64,000 nucleotides of DNA from positions 62,001-126,000 of the forward strand of contig NZ_PQGA01000010.1 of NCBI RefSeq assembly GCF_002917095.1, given 5' to 3'. Position numbers and translations under genes: made by a program. Positions within the stretch are counted from its first letter, which is position 1, and every line of letters begins with the position of its first letter. Below the pieces are notes generated by a model. It saw only the letters and a list, made by a program, of their open reading frames with translations. It was not told the origin of the DNA and searched no databases. Source of the stretch: Paraburkholderia eburnea. GTDB taxonomy: Bacteria > Pseudomonadota > Gammaproteobacteria > Burkholderiales > Burkholderiaceae. Positions 16,891-25,849 of this stretch are shown one piece after another.

Positions 16891-17775
16891 ATGGCTGGAA
16901 TGAAGGAAATTCGCGGCAAGATCAAGAGCGTGCAAAACACGCGCAAGATCACCAAGGCGATGGAAATGGTCGCGGCATCGAAGATGCGCCGCGCCCAGGA
17001 GCGCATGCGCGCTGCTCGCCCGTATGCCGACAAGGTCCGCGACATCGCTGCGCACATGAGCCGTGCGAACCCCGAGTATCGCCACCCGTTCATGGTGGAA
17101 AACAACGATGCGAAGGCCGCAGGCGTCATTCTCGTCACGACCGATAAGGGTCTGTGCGGCGGGATGAACACCAACGTGCTGCGCGCGACGCTGCAGAAGT
17201 TCAAGGATCTGGAAGCGTCCGGCAAGTCGATCGAGGCAACTGCGATCGGCACCAAGGGCCTCGGTTTCCTGAACCGTCTGCGCGCGAAGGTCGTCTCGAA
17301 CGTCGTGCAGCTCGGCGACACGCCTCACCTCGAAAAGCTGATCGGCGCCATCAAGGTGCAACTCGACCAGTACTCGGAAGGCAAGATCTCGGCGGTCTAC
17401 CTGGCGTACACCCGCTTCGTCAACACGATGAAGCAGGAGCCGGTGATCGAGCAGCTGCTGCCGCTGTCGACCGAGCGCCTGAACGGTGGCGAGGACGACG
17501 GTGCGACGCCGAAGTCGCAATGGGACTACATCTACGAGCCGGACGCGCAAACCGTCGTGGACGAACTGCTGGTCCGCTATGTCGAAGCACTGGTCTATCA
17601 GGCCGTGGCGGAAAACATGGCGTCGGAGCAGTCCGCACGTATGGTCGCGATGAAGGCGGCGTCGGACAACGCGAAGACGGTCATTAACGAACTGCAGCTC
17701 TCGTACAACAAGAGCCGCCAGGCCGCGATTACGAAGGAACTTTCGGAAATCGTCGGCGGCGCAGCAGCCGTCTGA
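16891..17775 (+). CDS. atpG: F1Fo ATP synthase subunit gamma
   Basis: Gamma is the central rotor shaft. The N-terminal helix MAGMKEIRGKIKSVQNTRKI and the C-terminal helix with YNKSRQAAITKELSEIVGGA are characteristic. At 294 residues it is slightly longer than E. coli (287). AAAGGAG lies nine bases before the ATG. Confidence 0.98.
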   Translation: MAGMKEIRGKIKSVQNTRKITKAMEMVAASKMRRAQERMRAARPYADKVRDIAAHMSRANPEYRHPFMVENNDAKAAGVILVTTDKGLCGGMNTNVLRATLQKFKDLEASGKSIEATAIGTKGLGFLNRLRAKVVSNVVQLGDTPHLEKLIGAIKVQLDQYSEGKISAVYLAYTRFVNTMKQEPVIEQLLPLSTERLNGGEDDGATPKSQWDYIYEPDAQTVVDELLVRYVEALVYQAVAENMASEQSARMVAMKAASDNAKTVINELQLSYNKSRQAAITKELSEIVGGAAAV

Positions 17776-17860
17776 CCTTCGGGAAACGCGAACCGAACGC
17801 GCAACCGCGCCGGTGCAATCCGGCAGGCGAGTAAGAATTCAGGTATCTAAAGGAAAATCG

Positions 17861-19255
17861 ATGAGTACAACTGCTTTGGTAGAAGGCAAGATCGTACAGT
17901 GCATCGGCGCGGTGATCGACGTGGAATTCCCGCGTACGAACATGCCGAAGATCTACGACGCGCTGATCCTCGAAGGGTCAGATCTGACCCTCGAAGTGCA
18001 GCAGCAGCTCGGCGACGGCGTTGTGCGCACCATCTGTCTGGGTGCGTCGGACGGCCTGCGCCGCGGCACCGTGGTGAAGAACACGGGCAAGCCCATCAGC
18101 GTGCCGGTCGGCAAGCCGACGCTCGGCCGTATCATGGACGTGCTCGGTCGCCCGATCGACGAAGCGGGCCCGATCGTCAGCGAGACGACGCGCGCGATTC
18201 ACCAGAAGGCACCGGCGTTCGAAGACCTGTCGCCTTCGGCGGAACTGCTCGAAACCGGCATCAAGGTCATCGACCTGGTCTGCCCGTTCGCAAAGGGCGG
18301 CAAGGTCGGTCTGTTCGGCGGTGCAGGCGTGGGCAAGACCGTCAACATGATGGAGCTCATCAACAACATCGCGAAGGAACACGGTGGTTTCTCCGTGTTC
18401 GCCGGCGTGGGCGAGCGTACCCGTGAGGGCAACGACTTCTACCACGAAATGAAGGACTCGAACGTTCTGGACAAGGTCGCGCTGGTCTACGGCCAGATGA
18501 ACGAGCCGCCGGGCAACCGTCTGCGCGTCGCGCTGACGGGTCTGACGATGGCCGAGCACTTCCGCGACGAAGGCCTCGACGTTCTGTTCTTCGTCGACAA
18601 CATCTACCGTTTCACGCTGGCTGGCACGGAAGTGTCGGCACTGCTCGGCCGTATGCCGTCGGCAGTGGGCTATCAGCCGACGCTGGCAGAAGAGATGGGC
18701 AAGCTGCAAGAGCGCATCACGTCCACGAAGAAGGGTTCGATTACGTCGGTTCAGGCCGTGTACGTTCCTGCGGACGACTTGACCGACCCGTCGCCGGCTA
18801 CGACCTTCGGCCATCTGGACGCAACCGTCGTGCTGTCGCGTGACATCGCTTCGCTGGGTATCTACCCGGCAGTCGATCCGCTCGACTCGACCTCGCGCCA
18901 GATCGACCCGAACGTGATCGGCGAAGAGCACTACTCGATCACGCGCCGCGTGCAGCAGACGCTCCAGCGCTATAAGGAACTGCGCGACATTATCGCGATT
19001 CTGGGCATGGACGAACTGTCGCCGGAAGACAAGCTGTCGGTCGCCCGCGCACGTAAGATCCAGCGTTTCCTGTCGCAGCCGTTCCACGTCGCGGAAGTCT
19101 TCACGGGCTCGCCGGGCAAGTACGTGCCGCTGAAGGAAACCATCCGCGGCTTCAAGATGATCGTTGACGGCGAATGCGATCACCTGCCGGAGCAGGCGTT
19201 CTACATGGTCGGCACGATCGACGAAGCCTTCGAAAAGGCCAAGAAGATCCAGTAA
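17861..19255 (+). CDS. atpD: F1Fo ATP synthase subunit beta
   Basis: This is the catalytic F1 subunit, 464 residues from the ATG at 17861. The P-loop GGAGVGKTVNMMELI begins at residue 153, GERTREGNDFYHEM follows with the catalytic-site arginine region, and the signature PAVDPLDSTS is near residue 344. The DELSPEDK stretch corresponds to the conserved DELSEEDK lever that touches gamma. AAAGGA precedes the start; the 16 extra residues encoded upstream are not conserved. Confidence 0.98.
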   Translation: MSTTALVEGKIVQCIGAVIDVEFPRTNMPKIYDALILEGSDLTLEVQQQLGDGVVRTICLGASDGLRRGTVVKNTGKPISVPVGKPTLGRIMDVLGRPIDEAGPIVSETTRAIHQKAPAFEDLSPSAELLETGIKVIDLVCPFAKGGKVGLFGGAGVGKTVNMMELINNIAKEHGGFSVFAGVGERTREGNDFYHEMKDSNVLDKVALVYGQMNEPPGNRLRVALTGLTMAEHFRDEGLDVLFFVDNIYRFTLAGTEVSALLGRMPSAVGYQPTLAEEMGKLQERITSTKKGSITSVQAVYVPADDLTDPSPATTFGHLDATVVLSRDIASLGIYPAVDPLDSTSRQIDPNVIGEEHYSITRRVQQTLQRYKELRDIIAILGMDELSPEDKLSVARARKIQRFLSQPFHVAEVFTGSPGKYVPLKETIRGFKMIVDGECDHLPEQAFYMVGTIDEAFEKAKKIQ

Positions 19256-19355
19256 GGGTTGAGTTGCAGGCAATGAGGCGAGATTCGTCACGCAGGCATC
19301 AGTCAGCGGTGACTGATCTCGCCGCCGCAATCCCTTGACCCCAGGAGTCGAACAT

Positions 19356-19781
19356 ATGGCAGCAACCATCAAGGTAGACGTCGTCAGCGCCGAAGAGAGC
19401 ATCTTCGACGGCCAGGCGAAGTTCATCGCGCTTCCGGGTGAAGCGGGCGAACTGGGCATTCTGCCGGGCCACACGCCGCTGATCACGCGTATTCGTCCGG
19501 GCGCTGTGCGCATCGTGGCGGAAGACGACAAGGAAGAGTTCGTGTTCGTCGCAGGCGGCATTCTCGAAGTGCAGCCGGGTGCCGTGACGGTCCTCGCCGA
19601 TACCGCGATCCGTGGTAAGGATCTCGACGAAGCGAAGGCTGGTGAAGCACGCAAGCGCGCCGAAGAGGCGCTGCAGAACGCCGGTTCGAACCTCGAGTAC
19701 GCAACCGCACAGGCTGAACTGGCCTATGCCGTGGCGCAACTCGCGGCGATCCAGCGCCTGCGCAAGATGAATCAGCACTGA
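19356..19781 (+). CDS. atpC: F1Fo ATP synthase subunit epsilon
   Basis: Epsilon has 141 residues: an N-terminal beta-sandwich (KFIALPGEAGELGILPGHTP) that binds gamma and the c-ring, and a C-terminal helical hairpin (about residues 90-141) that can inhibit the enzyme. The ATG at 19356 has AGGAG ten bases upstream. It is the last gene of the atp operon and is followed by a strong palindromic terminator. Confidence 0.97.
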   Translation: MAATIKVDVVSAEESIFDGQAKFIALPGEAGELGILPGHTPLITRIRPGAVRIVAEDDKEEFVFVAGGILEVQPGAVTVLADTAIRGKDLDEAKAGEARKRAEEALQNAGSNLEYATAQAELAYAVAQLAAIQRLRKMNQH

Positions 19782-19822
19782 TTCCGGACCGCGCCCGCTT
19801 GCGCGTGTGGTATCGGAAAGCT

Positions 19823-19852
19823 AAAGGGCTCCCTGATCAGGGAGCCCTTTTT
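19823..19852. terminator. Palindromic terminator shared by atpC and the convergent gene
   Basis: A perfect 28-bp palindrome (19823-19836 with 19837-19850) with A-rich and T-rich ends lies between the convergent atpC and the minus-strand gene ending at 19873. It can act in both directions. Confidence 0.88.
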
Positions 19853-19872
19853 CATTGGCGCCCGCGAGCGGG

Positions 19873-21789
19873 TTAGCCGCGACCGCTGTCGTTCAGCACT
19901 TCGACGCGCATGACGCCCTGGCGCTCGGCGAAATAGTGCGTGTTGGAGAACAGGTAGTCGCCCACTTGAACGTGCTTGAGGATCAGTGCGCGGCCCGCAG
20001 GCGTGAGCTTGGGTTCGGCGAGCAGGGCGTCGAGATCGGCTTCGGTGATGCGGTGCTGGTTCTCGTCATCGCGCCAGTCTTCGCCCTGACGCAGCGCGCC
20101 CTGAAGCTTGAACTCCGACGTGAACATGGGCGCCCCGTTGAGTCCGTAGACGCTCATGCTGACCGGCATGATGCCTGCATCATAGATGTCCTGGGGCACG
20201 ATCTCGTGAATGAACACGTTGTTGCCCGAGGTGAAGCCGTCGAGCCGCACGCCCCCGCCAGGGCCCGTTACGCCGAGCCGCACGATCGCCCGGTCGTTGC
20301 TGGAGCCGATGCCGTTGTCCGCGAGCGGCAGCACGCCGAGATACGAACTCGTGGCGATAAACAGGATGCCTTCCTTCTCCTTGTCCTGCGCGCCGGGTGT
20401 GAAGCGTTTGTCGATCTGCACGCTCACCGACTTGTTGACGCCCGCGATCTCGACCAGCGAAGTCCGTGCGCTGATCTCGAAGAACACTGCACCGTCGATA
20501 TCGTCGACGGGCGCGTGCCGCTCGCCGTCGACCAAGGCCGTGAAATCCCAGCCGGTACGCTGGAAGAAACGCAGCGAGACGCCGTCCGCGGCGCGCGCGA
20601 TGACGAATTCGTAGAGCCAGTATCTGCCGGGTTCGAGTTGCAGCTCGACCTCGTTCGCGCCGACCACCATCAGCACGCCGCCGATGAGTTTGCTCGTATC
20701 GACGGAACCGTCGGCCAGCGCGATTTCACCGTAATGCGTGCCTTCGGGCACGACGCCAAACGCGTACTGGATCGTATTGGCCGGATCGGAGTAGCCGTTG
20801 GCATCGGAGCCTGGTACGCTGGCCCAGATCTTCTTCGAAAGACGCAGCTTGCCTTTGGATTTGTTGTTATTGGTCACCTCGACGCGCATCACGCCCTGGC
20901 GCTGATAGAAGTAATTCTGGTTCGTGAAGAGCCAGTCGCCGACATGGATGTTGGCCCGAATCAGCTCGCGTGCTGCAGCGGTGAACTTGGGGTTCTGGAG
21001 AAGCGCGTCGAGTTCGTCCTGTGTGACTTCGTGCGCGTCGGGGAACCCGGCATTGAACCAGAGCGAGCCGTCGAACTGGTAGACGTCCATGGCTTCGGGG
21101 CGCACGCCGGCGTCGTAGTCCGCCTTGCGCACGACTTCGTGAATGAACACGTTGTTGCCCGACTGGAAGCCGTCGAGGCGCAATTTACCATCGGCGCCGG
21201 TGACGCCCAGCCGAACCACCGCGGTGCCGTCGAAGTTCTCGGACCCGATCTGCGTGAGGCCGAGATAGGAACTCGTGCCGAAGAACAGAATGCCTGCTTT
21301 ACGGCCCCGGCCGCCGCTTACGCATTTGTCGATTTCCACGCAGAGCGATTTGTTGATGCCGACGATCGGCAGGTCAGCCGCACCGGCTGCTATTTCGAAG
21401 CGGACCGCGCCGTCGTCATTTTCGGGCCCGCGGAGTTCGCCTCCGATGAGCGCCGTGAGGTCCCACCCTGTGCGCTGATAGAACTTGAACGACACGCCGT
21501 CAGGATCGCGGCCGATGACAAATTCGTAGAGCCAGTATTTGCCCGGCGCGAGTGGTAGCCGGACATTGTTCGCTCCGACGACCAAAAGCGCACCGCCGAT
21601 CAGCCTGTTCGTGTTGACCGAGCCATCTGGATTGGCGATGTCTCCATATTGGGTGCCTTCGGGTACGACGCCAAACGCGTACTGGATCGTATCGGCCGGA
21701 TCGGAATATCCATTGGCATCGGAGCCGGGGACACCGGCACTGATCTTCTTGGACAGAAGGATGAAACTGGGGGCAAAACGGGCGCTCAT
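19873..21789 (-). CDS. Unrecognised protein of two tandem copies of a domain of about 305 residues
   Basis: I do not recognise this 638-residue protein. It consists of two homologous halves, roughly residues 12-320 and 325-638. Each half contains SKKI, then VPGSDANGYSDPA and IQYAFGVVPEGT, then PGKYWLYEFVI (or PGRYWLYEFVI), RTGWD, SSYLG, LDGF-SGNNVFIHE, and ends with ...RQGVMRVEV. The matching DNA segments are offset by about 915 bp. There is no signal peptide, membrane helix or known catalytic motif. The alternation of short hydrophobic strands, and PGKYWLYE near the end of the first block, suggest beta-sandwich folds. The ATG at 21789 has AGGAG five bases upstream. It sits between the conserved atp operon and an acyl-CoA synthetase, so it is probably a lineage-specific insertion. 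Codon use is host-like. Confidence 0.85.
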   Translation of the reverse strand: MSARFAPSFILLSKKISAGVPGSDANGYSDPADTIQYAFGVVPEGTQYGDIANPDGSVNTNRLIGGALLVVGANNVRLPLAPGKYWLYEFVIGRDPDGVSFKFYQRTGWDLTALIGGELRGPENDDGAVRFEIAAGAADLPIVGINKSLCVEIDKCVSGGRGRKAGILFFGTSSYLGLTQIGSENFDGTAVVRLGVTGADGKLRLDGFQSGNNVFIHEVVRKADYDAGVRPEAMDVYQFDGSLWFNAGFPDAHEVTQDELDALLQNPKFTAAARELIRANIHVGDWLFTNQNYFYQRQGVMRVEVTNNNKSKGKLRLSKKIWASVPGSDANGYSDPANTIQYAFGVVPEGTHYGEIALADGSVDTSKLIGGVLMVVGANEVELQLEPGRYWLYEFVIARAADGVSLRFFQRTGWDFTALVDGERHAPVDDIDGAVFFEISARTSLVEIAGVNKSVSVQIDKRFTPGAQDKEKEGILFIATSSYLGVLPLADNGIGSSNDRAIVRLGVTGPGGGVRLDGFTSGNNVFIHEIVPQDIYDAGIMPVSMSVYGLNGAPMFTSEFKLQGALRQGEDWRDDENQHRITEADLDALLAEPKLTPAGRALILKHVQVGDYLFSNTHYFAERQGVMRVEVLNDSGRG

Positions 21790-22248
21790 CACTGCTCCTA
21801 AAAAGACGGCATCTACATGGGAGTTAGATCAGTAATCCGAATAAAAATAAGAAGGCAAAAACACGGTTAAACGTTCGCAACAGGCGCATTCCATTACGTA
21901 TTGAAAGAAAAGTCCATCAGATACAGGTGAAGCGCGACGCGATGGCACGGCGTGCCGGCGCTGGAAGCGCAATTGCTTGCGCTGGGACAAATCGGTGGCG
22001 GCGTCGGTCCGAGCCTGATATGCCGCCCGATCCCCAGGAGGCCCTCAGCGAACGAGAAAAACTACTTGACGTTTACGGAAAGGTAATGCGAAATCATGCC
22101 TTCGTGCTTTCCGGCGGTACGATCGGCGAGCGTGTTCGCGGCCCATGCGCTGCGGGTAAAACTTGATGCTGCTGGCCTCAAGGGCGGTGGCACAATCGAT
22201 TTCAAATCCATTTCAAACGGGACGCAGACTCCCGGGGAGACAGCCACC
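21790..22248. other. Gene-free divergent region
   Basis: This spacer separates two divergent genes. Bases 21800-21925 are clearly more AT-rich than the surroundings and probably hold the minus-strand promoter. No RNA gene or repeat is visible. Confidence 0.55.
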
Positions 22249-24000
22249 ATGGCAATCGACGCAGCCGCAGCTAGCGCCCCGCGCGAAGCGCTCATCGCGC
22301 CGAAAGACGGGCTTTCCTATGTGCGCGGCAGCGCCACCACGCCCTTGAGCGACGCGACCATCGGCGCGTTTGTGCTCGACACCGCGCAGCGCTTTCCAGA
22401 GCGGCCCGCGGTGGTGTTCCGCGAACAGGGCATCCGCTGGAACTGGCGCGAGTTCGCCGACGAAGTGGATGTGCTGGCCGCGGGCTTTCTCGCGCTGGGC
22501 ATCGAGCCGGGCGACCGCGTAGGGATCTGGTCGCCCAATCGCGTGGAGTGGCTGCTCACGCAGTTCGCGACGGCGCGCATTGGCGCCGTGCTGGTCAACA
22601 TCAATCCCGCGTATCGCCTGGCCGAACTCGAATACGCGCTGAACAAGGTGGGCTGCAAGGCCATCGTCGCGGCGGAAAGCTTCAAGACCTCGAAGTATCT
22701 GGAGATGCTTCAAACGCTGGCACCGGAACTCGCGCATTCGACGCCAGGTGACTTGCACGCTGCGAAGCTGCCGGAATTGCGCGCGGTGATCCGCATGTGC
22801 GACACCGACACGCCCGGCATGCTCAATTTCAGCGACGTGATCGAGCAGGGCCGCGTGCGCCTGGCGCAAACCGGCAAGAGCGAACTGGAGGCCATCGGTT
22901 CGACGCTAAGCGCCGACGATCCCATCAACATCCAGTTCACGAGCGGCACGACGGGCAACCCGAAGGGCGCGACGCTCACGCACCGCAACGTGCTCAATAA
23001 CGGGCGCTTCATCGCCATGGCGATGCGTCTGTCCGAAGAGGATTCGCTCTGCATTCCGGTGCCGCTCTATCACTGCTTCGGCATGGTGCTCGCCGTGCTG
23101 GCCTGCGTCTCCGTGGGCGCGAACATGGTATTCCCCGGCGAGGCGTTCGACCCGCGCGCGACGCTGCAGGCCGTTTCGGACGAGCGCTGCACGGCGCTAC
23201 ATGGCGTGCCGACGATGTTTATCGCCGAACTCGATCATCCCGATTTCGCGAGCTTCGATCTATCGCGCCTGCGCACGGGCATCATGGCCGGCTCGCCGTG
23301 CCCGATCGAAACGATGAAGCGCGTGGTCTCGAAGATGCACCTCGCGGAAATCACCATCGCCTACGGCATGACGGAGACGAGTCCCGTCTCGTTCCAGAGC
23401 GCGACGACTGATCCGCTCGACAAGCGCACGACCACGGTGGGCCGTATCCAGCCACATCTGGAAGTGAAGATCGTCGATGCGCTGGGCAATATCGTGCCGG
23501 TGGGCGAGACCGGCGAGCTTTGCACGAAGGGCTATTCGGTGATGCGCGGCTATTGGGGCGATGAAGCCAAAACGGCCGAATCGATCGTCGATGGCTGGAT
23601 GCACACGGGTGATCTCGCGACGCTCGACGCCGAGGGTTACTGCAATATCGTCGGGCGCCTCAAGGACATGCTGATTCGTGGCGGCGAGAACATTTATCCG
23701 CGCGAAATCGAGGAGTTTCTGTTCCGCCATCCGAAGGTGCAGTCGGTGCAGGTGTTCGGCGTGCCCGATGCGAAGTACGGCGAGGAAGTGTGCGCGTGGA
23801 TCGTGCTGCGTCCTGGCGAGGGCGCGACCGCCGAAGAGATCCAGGCGTTCTGCCAGGGGCAGATTGCGCACTACAAGATCCCGAAGTACATCCGGTTCGT
23901 CGATGAGTTGCCGATGACGGTGACGGGCAAGGTGCAGAAGTTCGTCATGCGCGCACGCATGATCGATGAGCTGAAGATCACCGAGCAGAAGACGGCCTGA
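22249..24000 (+). CDS. Acyl-CoA synthetase (AMP-forming), fatty-acid type
   Basis: This 583-residue adenylate-forming enzyme should activate a medium- or long-chain carboxylic acid to its CoA thioester in the cytoplasm. It has the P-loop TSGTTGNPKGATLTH (residues 231-245), the A5 motif YGMTETSPVSF, the GWMHTGDLATLDAEGY motif and the C-terminal GRLKDMLIRGGENIYP, with the catalytic lysine in the final TGKVQKF. The start at 22249 follows GGGGAGA. Residues encoded further upstream in frame are not conserved. It stands alone, so the true substrate is not defined. Confidence 0.93.
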   Translation: MAIDAAAASAPREALIAPKDGLSYVRGSATTPLSDATIGAFVLDTAQRFPERPAVVFREQGIRWNWREFADEVDVLAAGFLALGIEPGDRVGIWSPNRVEWLLTQFATARIGAVLVNINPAYRLAELEYALNKVGCKAIVAAESFKTSKYLEMLQTLAPELAHSTPGDLHAAKLPELRAVIRMCDTDTPGMLNFSDVIEQGRVRLAQTGKSELEAIGSTLSADDPINIQFTSGTTGNPKGATLTHRNVLNNGRFIAMAMRLSEEDSLCIPVPLYHCFGMVLAVLACVSVGANMVFPGEAFDPRATLQAVSDERCTALHGVPTMFIAELDHPDFASFDLSRLRTGIMAGSPCPIETMKRVVSKMHLAEITIAYGMTETSPVSFQSATTDPLDKRTTTVGRIQPHLEVKIVDALGNIVPVGETGELCTKGYSVMRGYWGDEAKTAESIVDGWMHTGDLATLDAEGYCNIVGRLKDMLIRGGENIYPREIEEFLFRHPKVQSVQVFGVPDAKYGEEVCAWIVLRPGEGATAEEIQAFCQGQIAHYKIPKYIRFVDELPMTVTGKVQKFVMRARMIDELKITEQKTA

Positions 24001-24180
24001 GCGAAGCGTCGGCGCGTTTGAAATTAGTCTGGATAACGAAGGAATGGGCTGGCGATCGAGTCAGTCCATTCAAGCCGAAGCGAGCGTGCAGGGTCTTGCC
24101 AGTGCAGCAAAATGCATCGGCGAATAGCGCTTAAAAGAAGAGATTGGGAAACTGAAGGGAAACCGCGGGAAACTGCGGAC

Positions 24181-24207
24181 GAAAAAAAAGCGGGCCTGGA
24201 GCCCGCT
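24181..24207 (-). terminator. Intrinsic terminator on the minus strand
   Basis: Read on the minus strand, a 7-bp stem (24207-24201 with 24195-24189) with a 5-nt loop is followed by eight T residues. There is no protein gene on the minus strand within 600 bp upstream. Confidence 0.75.
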
Positions 24208-24400
24208 AAAAACCACACGCTACGGGGTTAGCGCGAGGAGACCAAAGGAGGAGTCGGCTGGAACGTATGAAACGCCGGTCACGGCTCCAGCAAGGATGCC
24301 CCTAAGCAAGGGCTTCGGCTAATGCCGACCGGCCGGTGATCGTGTCCGCTCACACTTCGCACCGAGCCACATCCGTGTTGAAACCGTTGAAGGCATTGTG
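24187..24400 (-). ncRNA. Candidate small structured RNA
   Basis: The minus strand upstream of the terminator at 24181-24207 contains several local stem-loops. These include TCGGC/GCCGA with an ATTA loop, CTGGA/TCCAG enclosing a GCCG/CGGC pair, and CGCTA/TAGCG just before the terminator. No open frame fits. It does not match 6S RNA, tmRNA or RNase P RNA as I know them. The 5' end is a guess; a TTGACG on the minus strand (about 24454-24449) may be part of the promoter. Confidence 0.35.
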
Positions 24401-24824
24401 GGCGAATTAATGAACCTTCGCGGTAACAAAGTGTTTCAGGTTGTAACGCCCGTCAAATAAGGCTTCGCGGGATTTTTTGCCATCCTGATCGTTTTGCGAA
24501 AGTCATTTTTACCTGCATTTTAGTGCGTAGTCAGGCCGCAAATGTGCCGCATTGCAATGCGGTATTCCACGTGCATGACGAAAGCTACGCTGTATAGGCG
24601 AAACACGCTATCCGTCACACGAAAACGCAAATTTGCCTCGCACATGCAACGGGCATTCACGTTCGCATTCATGTATGACATGCAATGATGGGTCATATCC
24701 GATTGCAACGAGTGGTTGCAACTCGTCATACGGATTAACGAACGTTGTCGCGCCGCGAGACGCGGCGCCAGGACTCATCGATGCATTATCGATAGCAACG
24801 CATGGAGCGCGCACGTCGCAACAA

Positions 24825-25625
24825 TCACTTCAGCCATTTGTCCGAGATCGCCTGGTACTCGCCGCTTGCGCGCAGCAGATGCAGCCACTGATCGACGTAT
24901 TGCTGGAAGACCACATCGCCGCGCGGCACCATCCATGCTTTCTCGCCGTACTGGAACGGCTTGTCGGGATGCACTGAGCAAAGCCCCGGATTGAGCTTCT
25001 GTTGCAGGAGCGTTTCGGAAGCGTCGGTCACCATCACGTCGGCTTTGCCCGCGAGGATCTGCTTGAAGATCGTCACGTTGTCGGGATAGACGGTGAGATT
25101 CGCGTGCGGGAAAAACTGCCTTGCGAAGCGCTCATTCGTGCCGCCCGGATTCACGATCACGCGAGTGGTTGGCTGATCGATCTGCGCGACGCTCTGGTAC
25201 TTGTTCACGTCGTCGCAACGCACGATGGGCGTCTTGCCATCGATCTGATACGGCTCGGTGAAGAAGGCGCGCTTCTGGCGATCGAGCGAAGTGGACACGC
25301 CGCCCACCGCAACATCGCACTTCGCGAGGAAATCGTTCATGAGATTCGACCAGCTGGTCTTCACGAACTCGGCCTTCACGCCCAGCGACTTCGCGAGCGA
25401 TTCGGTCATGTCGATGTCGATGCCCTCGAACGTGCCGTCCGGCTTATAGAACGAATAGGGCTTGTAGTCGCCGGTCGTGCACGCGCGCAGCGTGCCGCGC
25501 GCGATCACCTCGTCGAGCCGCGAAGGCGCCCCCGCGCTCTCGGCGAACGCAGCCGGCGTGATGGCCAGCGCGGCGACGCATGCGCAAAGCAGCGCGCACG
25601 CCGCCGCGATCCTGTTTTTGTTCAT
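24825..25625 (-). CDS. Periplasmic amino-acid-binding-type protein (PheC/SBP_bac_3 family)
   Basis: This 266-residue protein has a signal peptide (MNKNRIAAACALLCACVAAL... cleaved after AFA near residue 27) and one SBP_bac_3 domain. The start RACTTGDYKPYSFYKPDG and the FEGIDIDMTESLAKSLGV block resemble both polar amino-acid binding proteins and PheC-type cyclohexadienyl dehydratases. No permease or ATPase gene is adjacent, which slightly favours an enzyme or an orphan binding protein. The ATG at 25625 follows GAGGAGA. A 21-residue upstream extension is polar and would bury the signal peptide, so it was rejected. Confidence 0.88.
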   Translation of the reverse strand: MNKNRIAAACALLCACVAALAITPAAFAESAGAPSRLDEVIARGTLRACTTGDYKPYSFYKPDGTFEGIDIDMTESLAKSLGVKAEFVKTSWSNLMNDFLAKCDVAVGGVSTSLDRQKRAFFTEPYQIDGKTPIVRCDDVNKYQSVAQIDQPTTRVIVNPGGTNERFARQFFPHANLTVYPDNVTIFKQILAGKADVMVTDASETLLQQKLNPGLCSVHPDKPFQYGEKAWMVPRGDVVFQQYVDQWLHLLRASGEYQAISDKWLK

Positions 25626-25849
25626 CTGGGTTGTCTCCTCGCGCGCGGGTTGATGTCGATGTTCTCGGGCGCACTGGTTTGCGATCATAGTCCGCGGCCG
25701 CCTGCGCGATAACCATGGACTCTCCCGATTGGCTTGATTGGCTCGCGTGCCGCGCGTACCCTTATCCCGGCCATCAGCGCCATGCGGCAGCGGTAGCTCC
25801 GGTAAAATAGCTGCCCGCTTCCGAATCTCGCGCGCAAGCGCCTCCGCAC

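Larger units (their letters stand above)
24001..24824. other. 824-bp gene-free region
   Basis: No convincing protein gene is present. Bases 24187-24400 contain a candidate structured minus-strand RNA with its own terminator (listed separately). Bases 24420-24800 are AT-richer and probably include promoter sequences for it. The short frames seen here have no family features or ribosome-binding sites. Confidence 0.6.

Noticed and set aside
17978..19654. A 558-codon minus-strand frame across atpD-atpC
   Set aside because: It is antisense to two conserved ATP synthase genes and crosses the gap between them.
24187..24400. 6S RNA, tmRNA or RNase P RNA gene
   Set aside because: The conserved signature sequences of these RNAs are not seen, so only an unnamed candidate RNA is reported.
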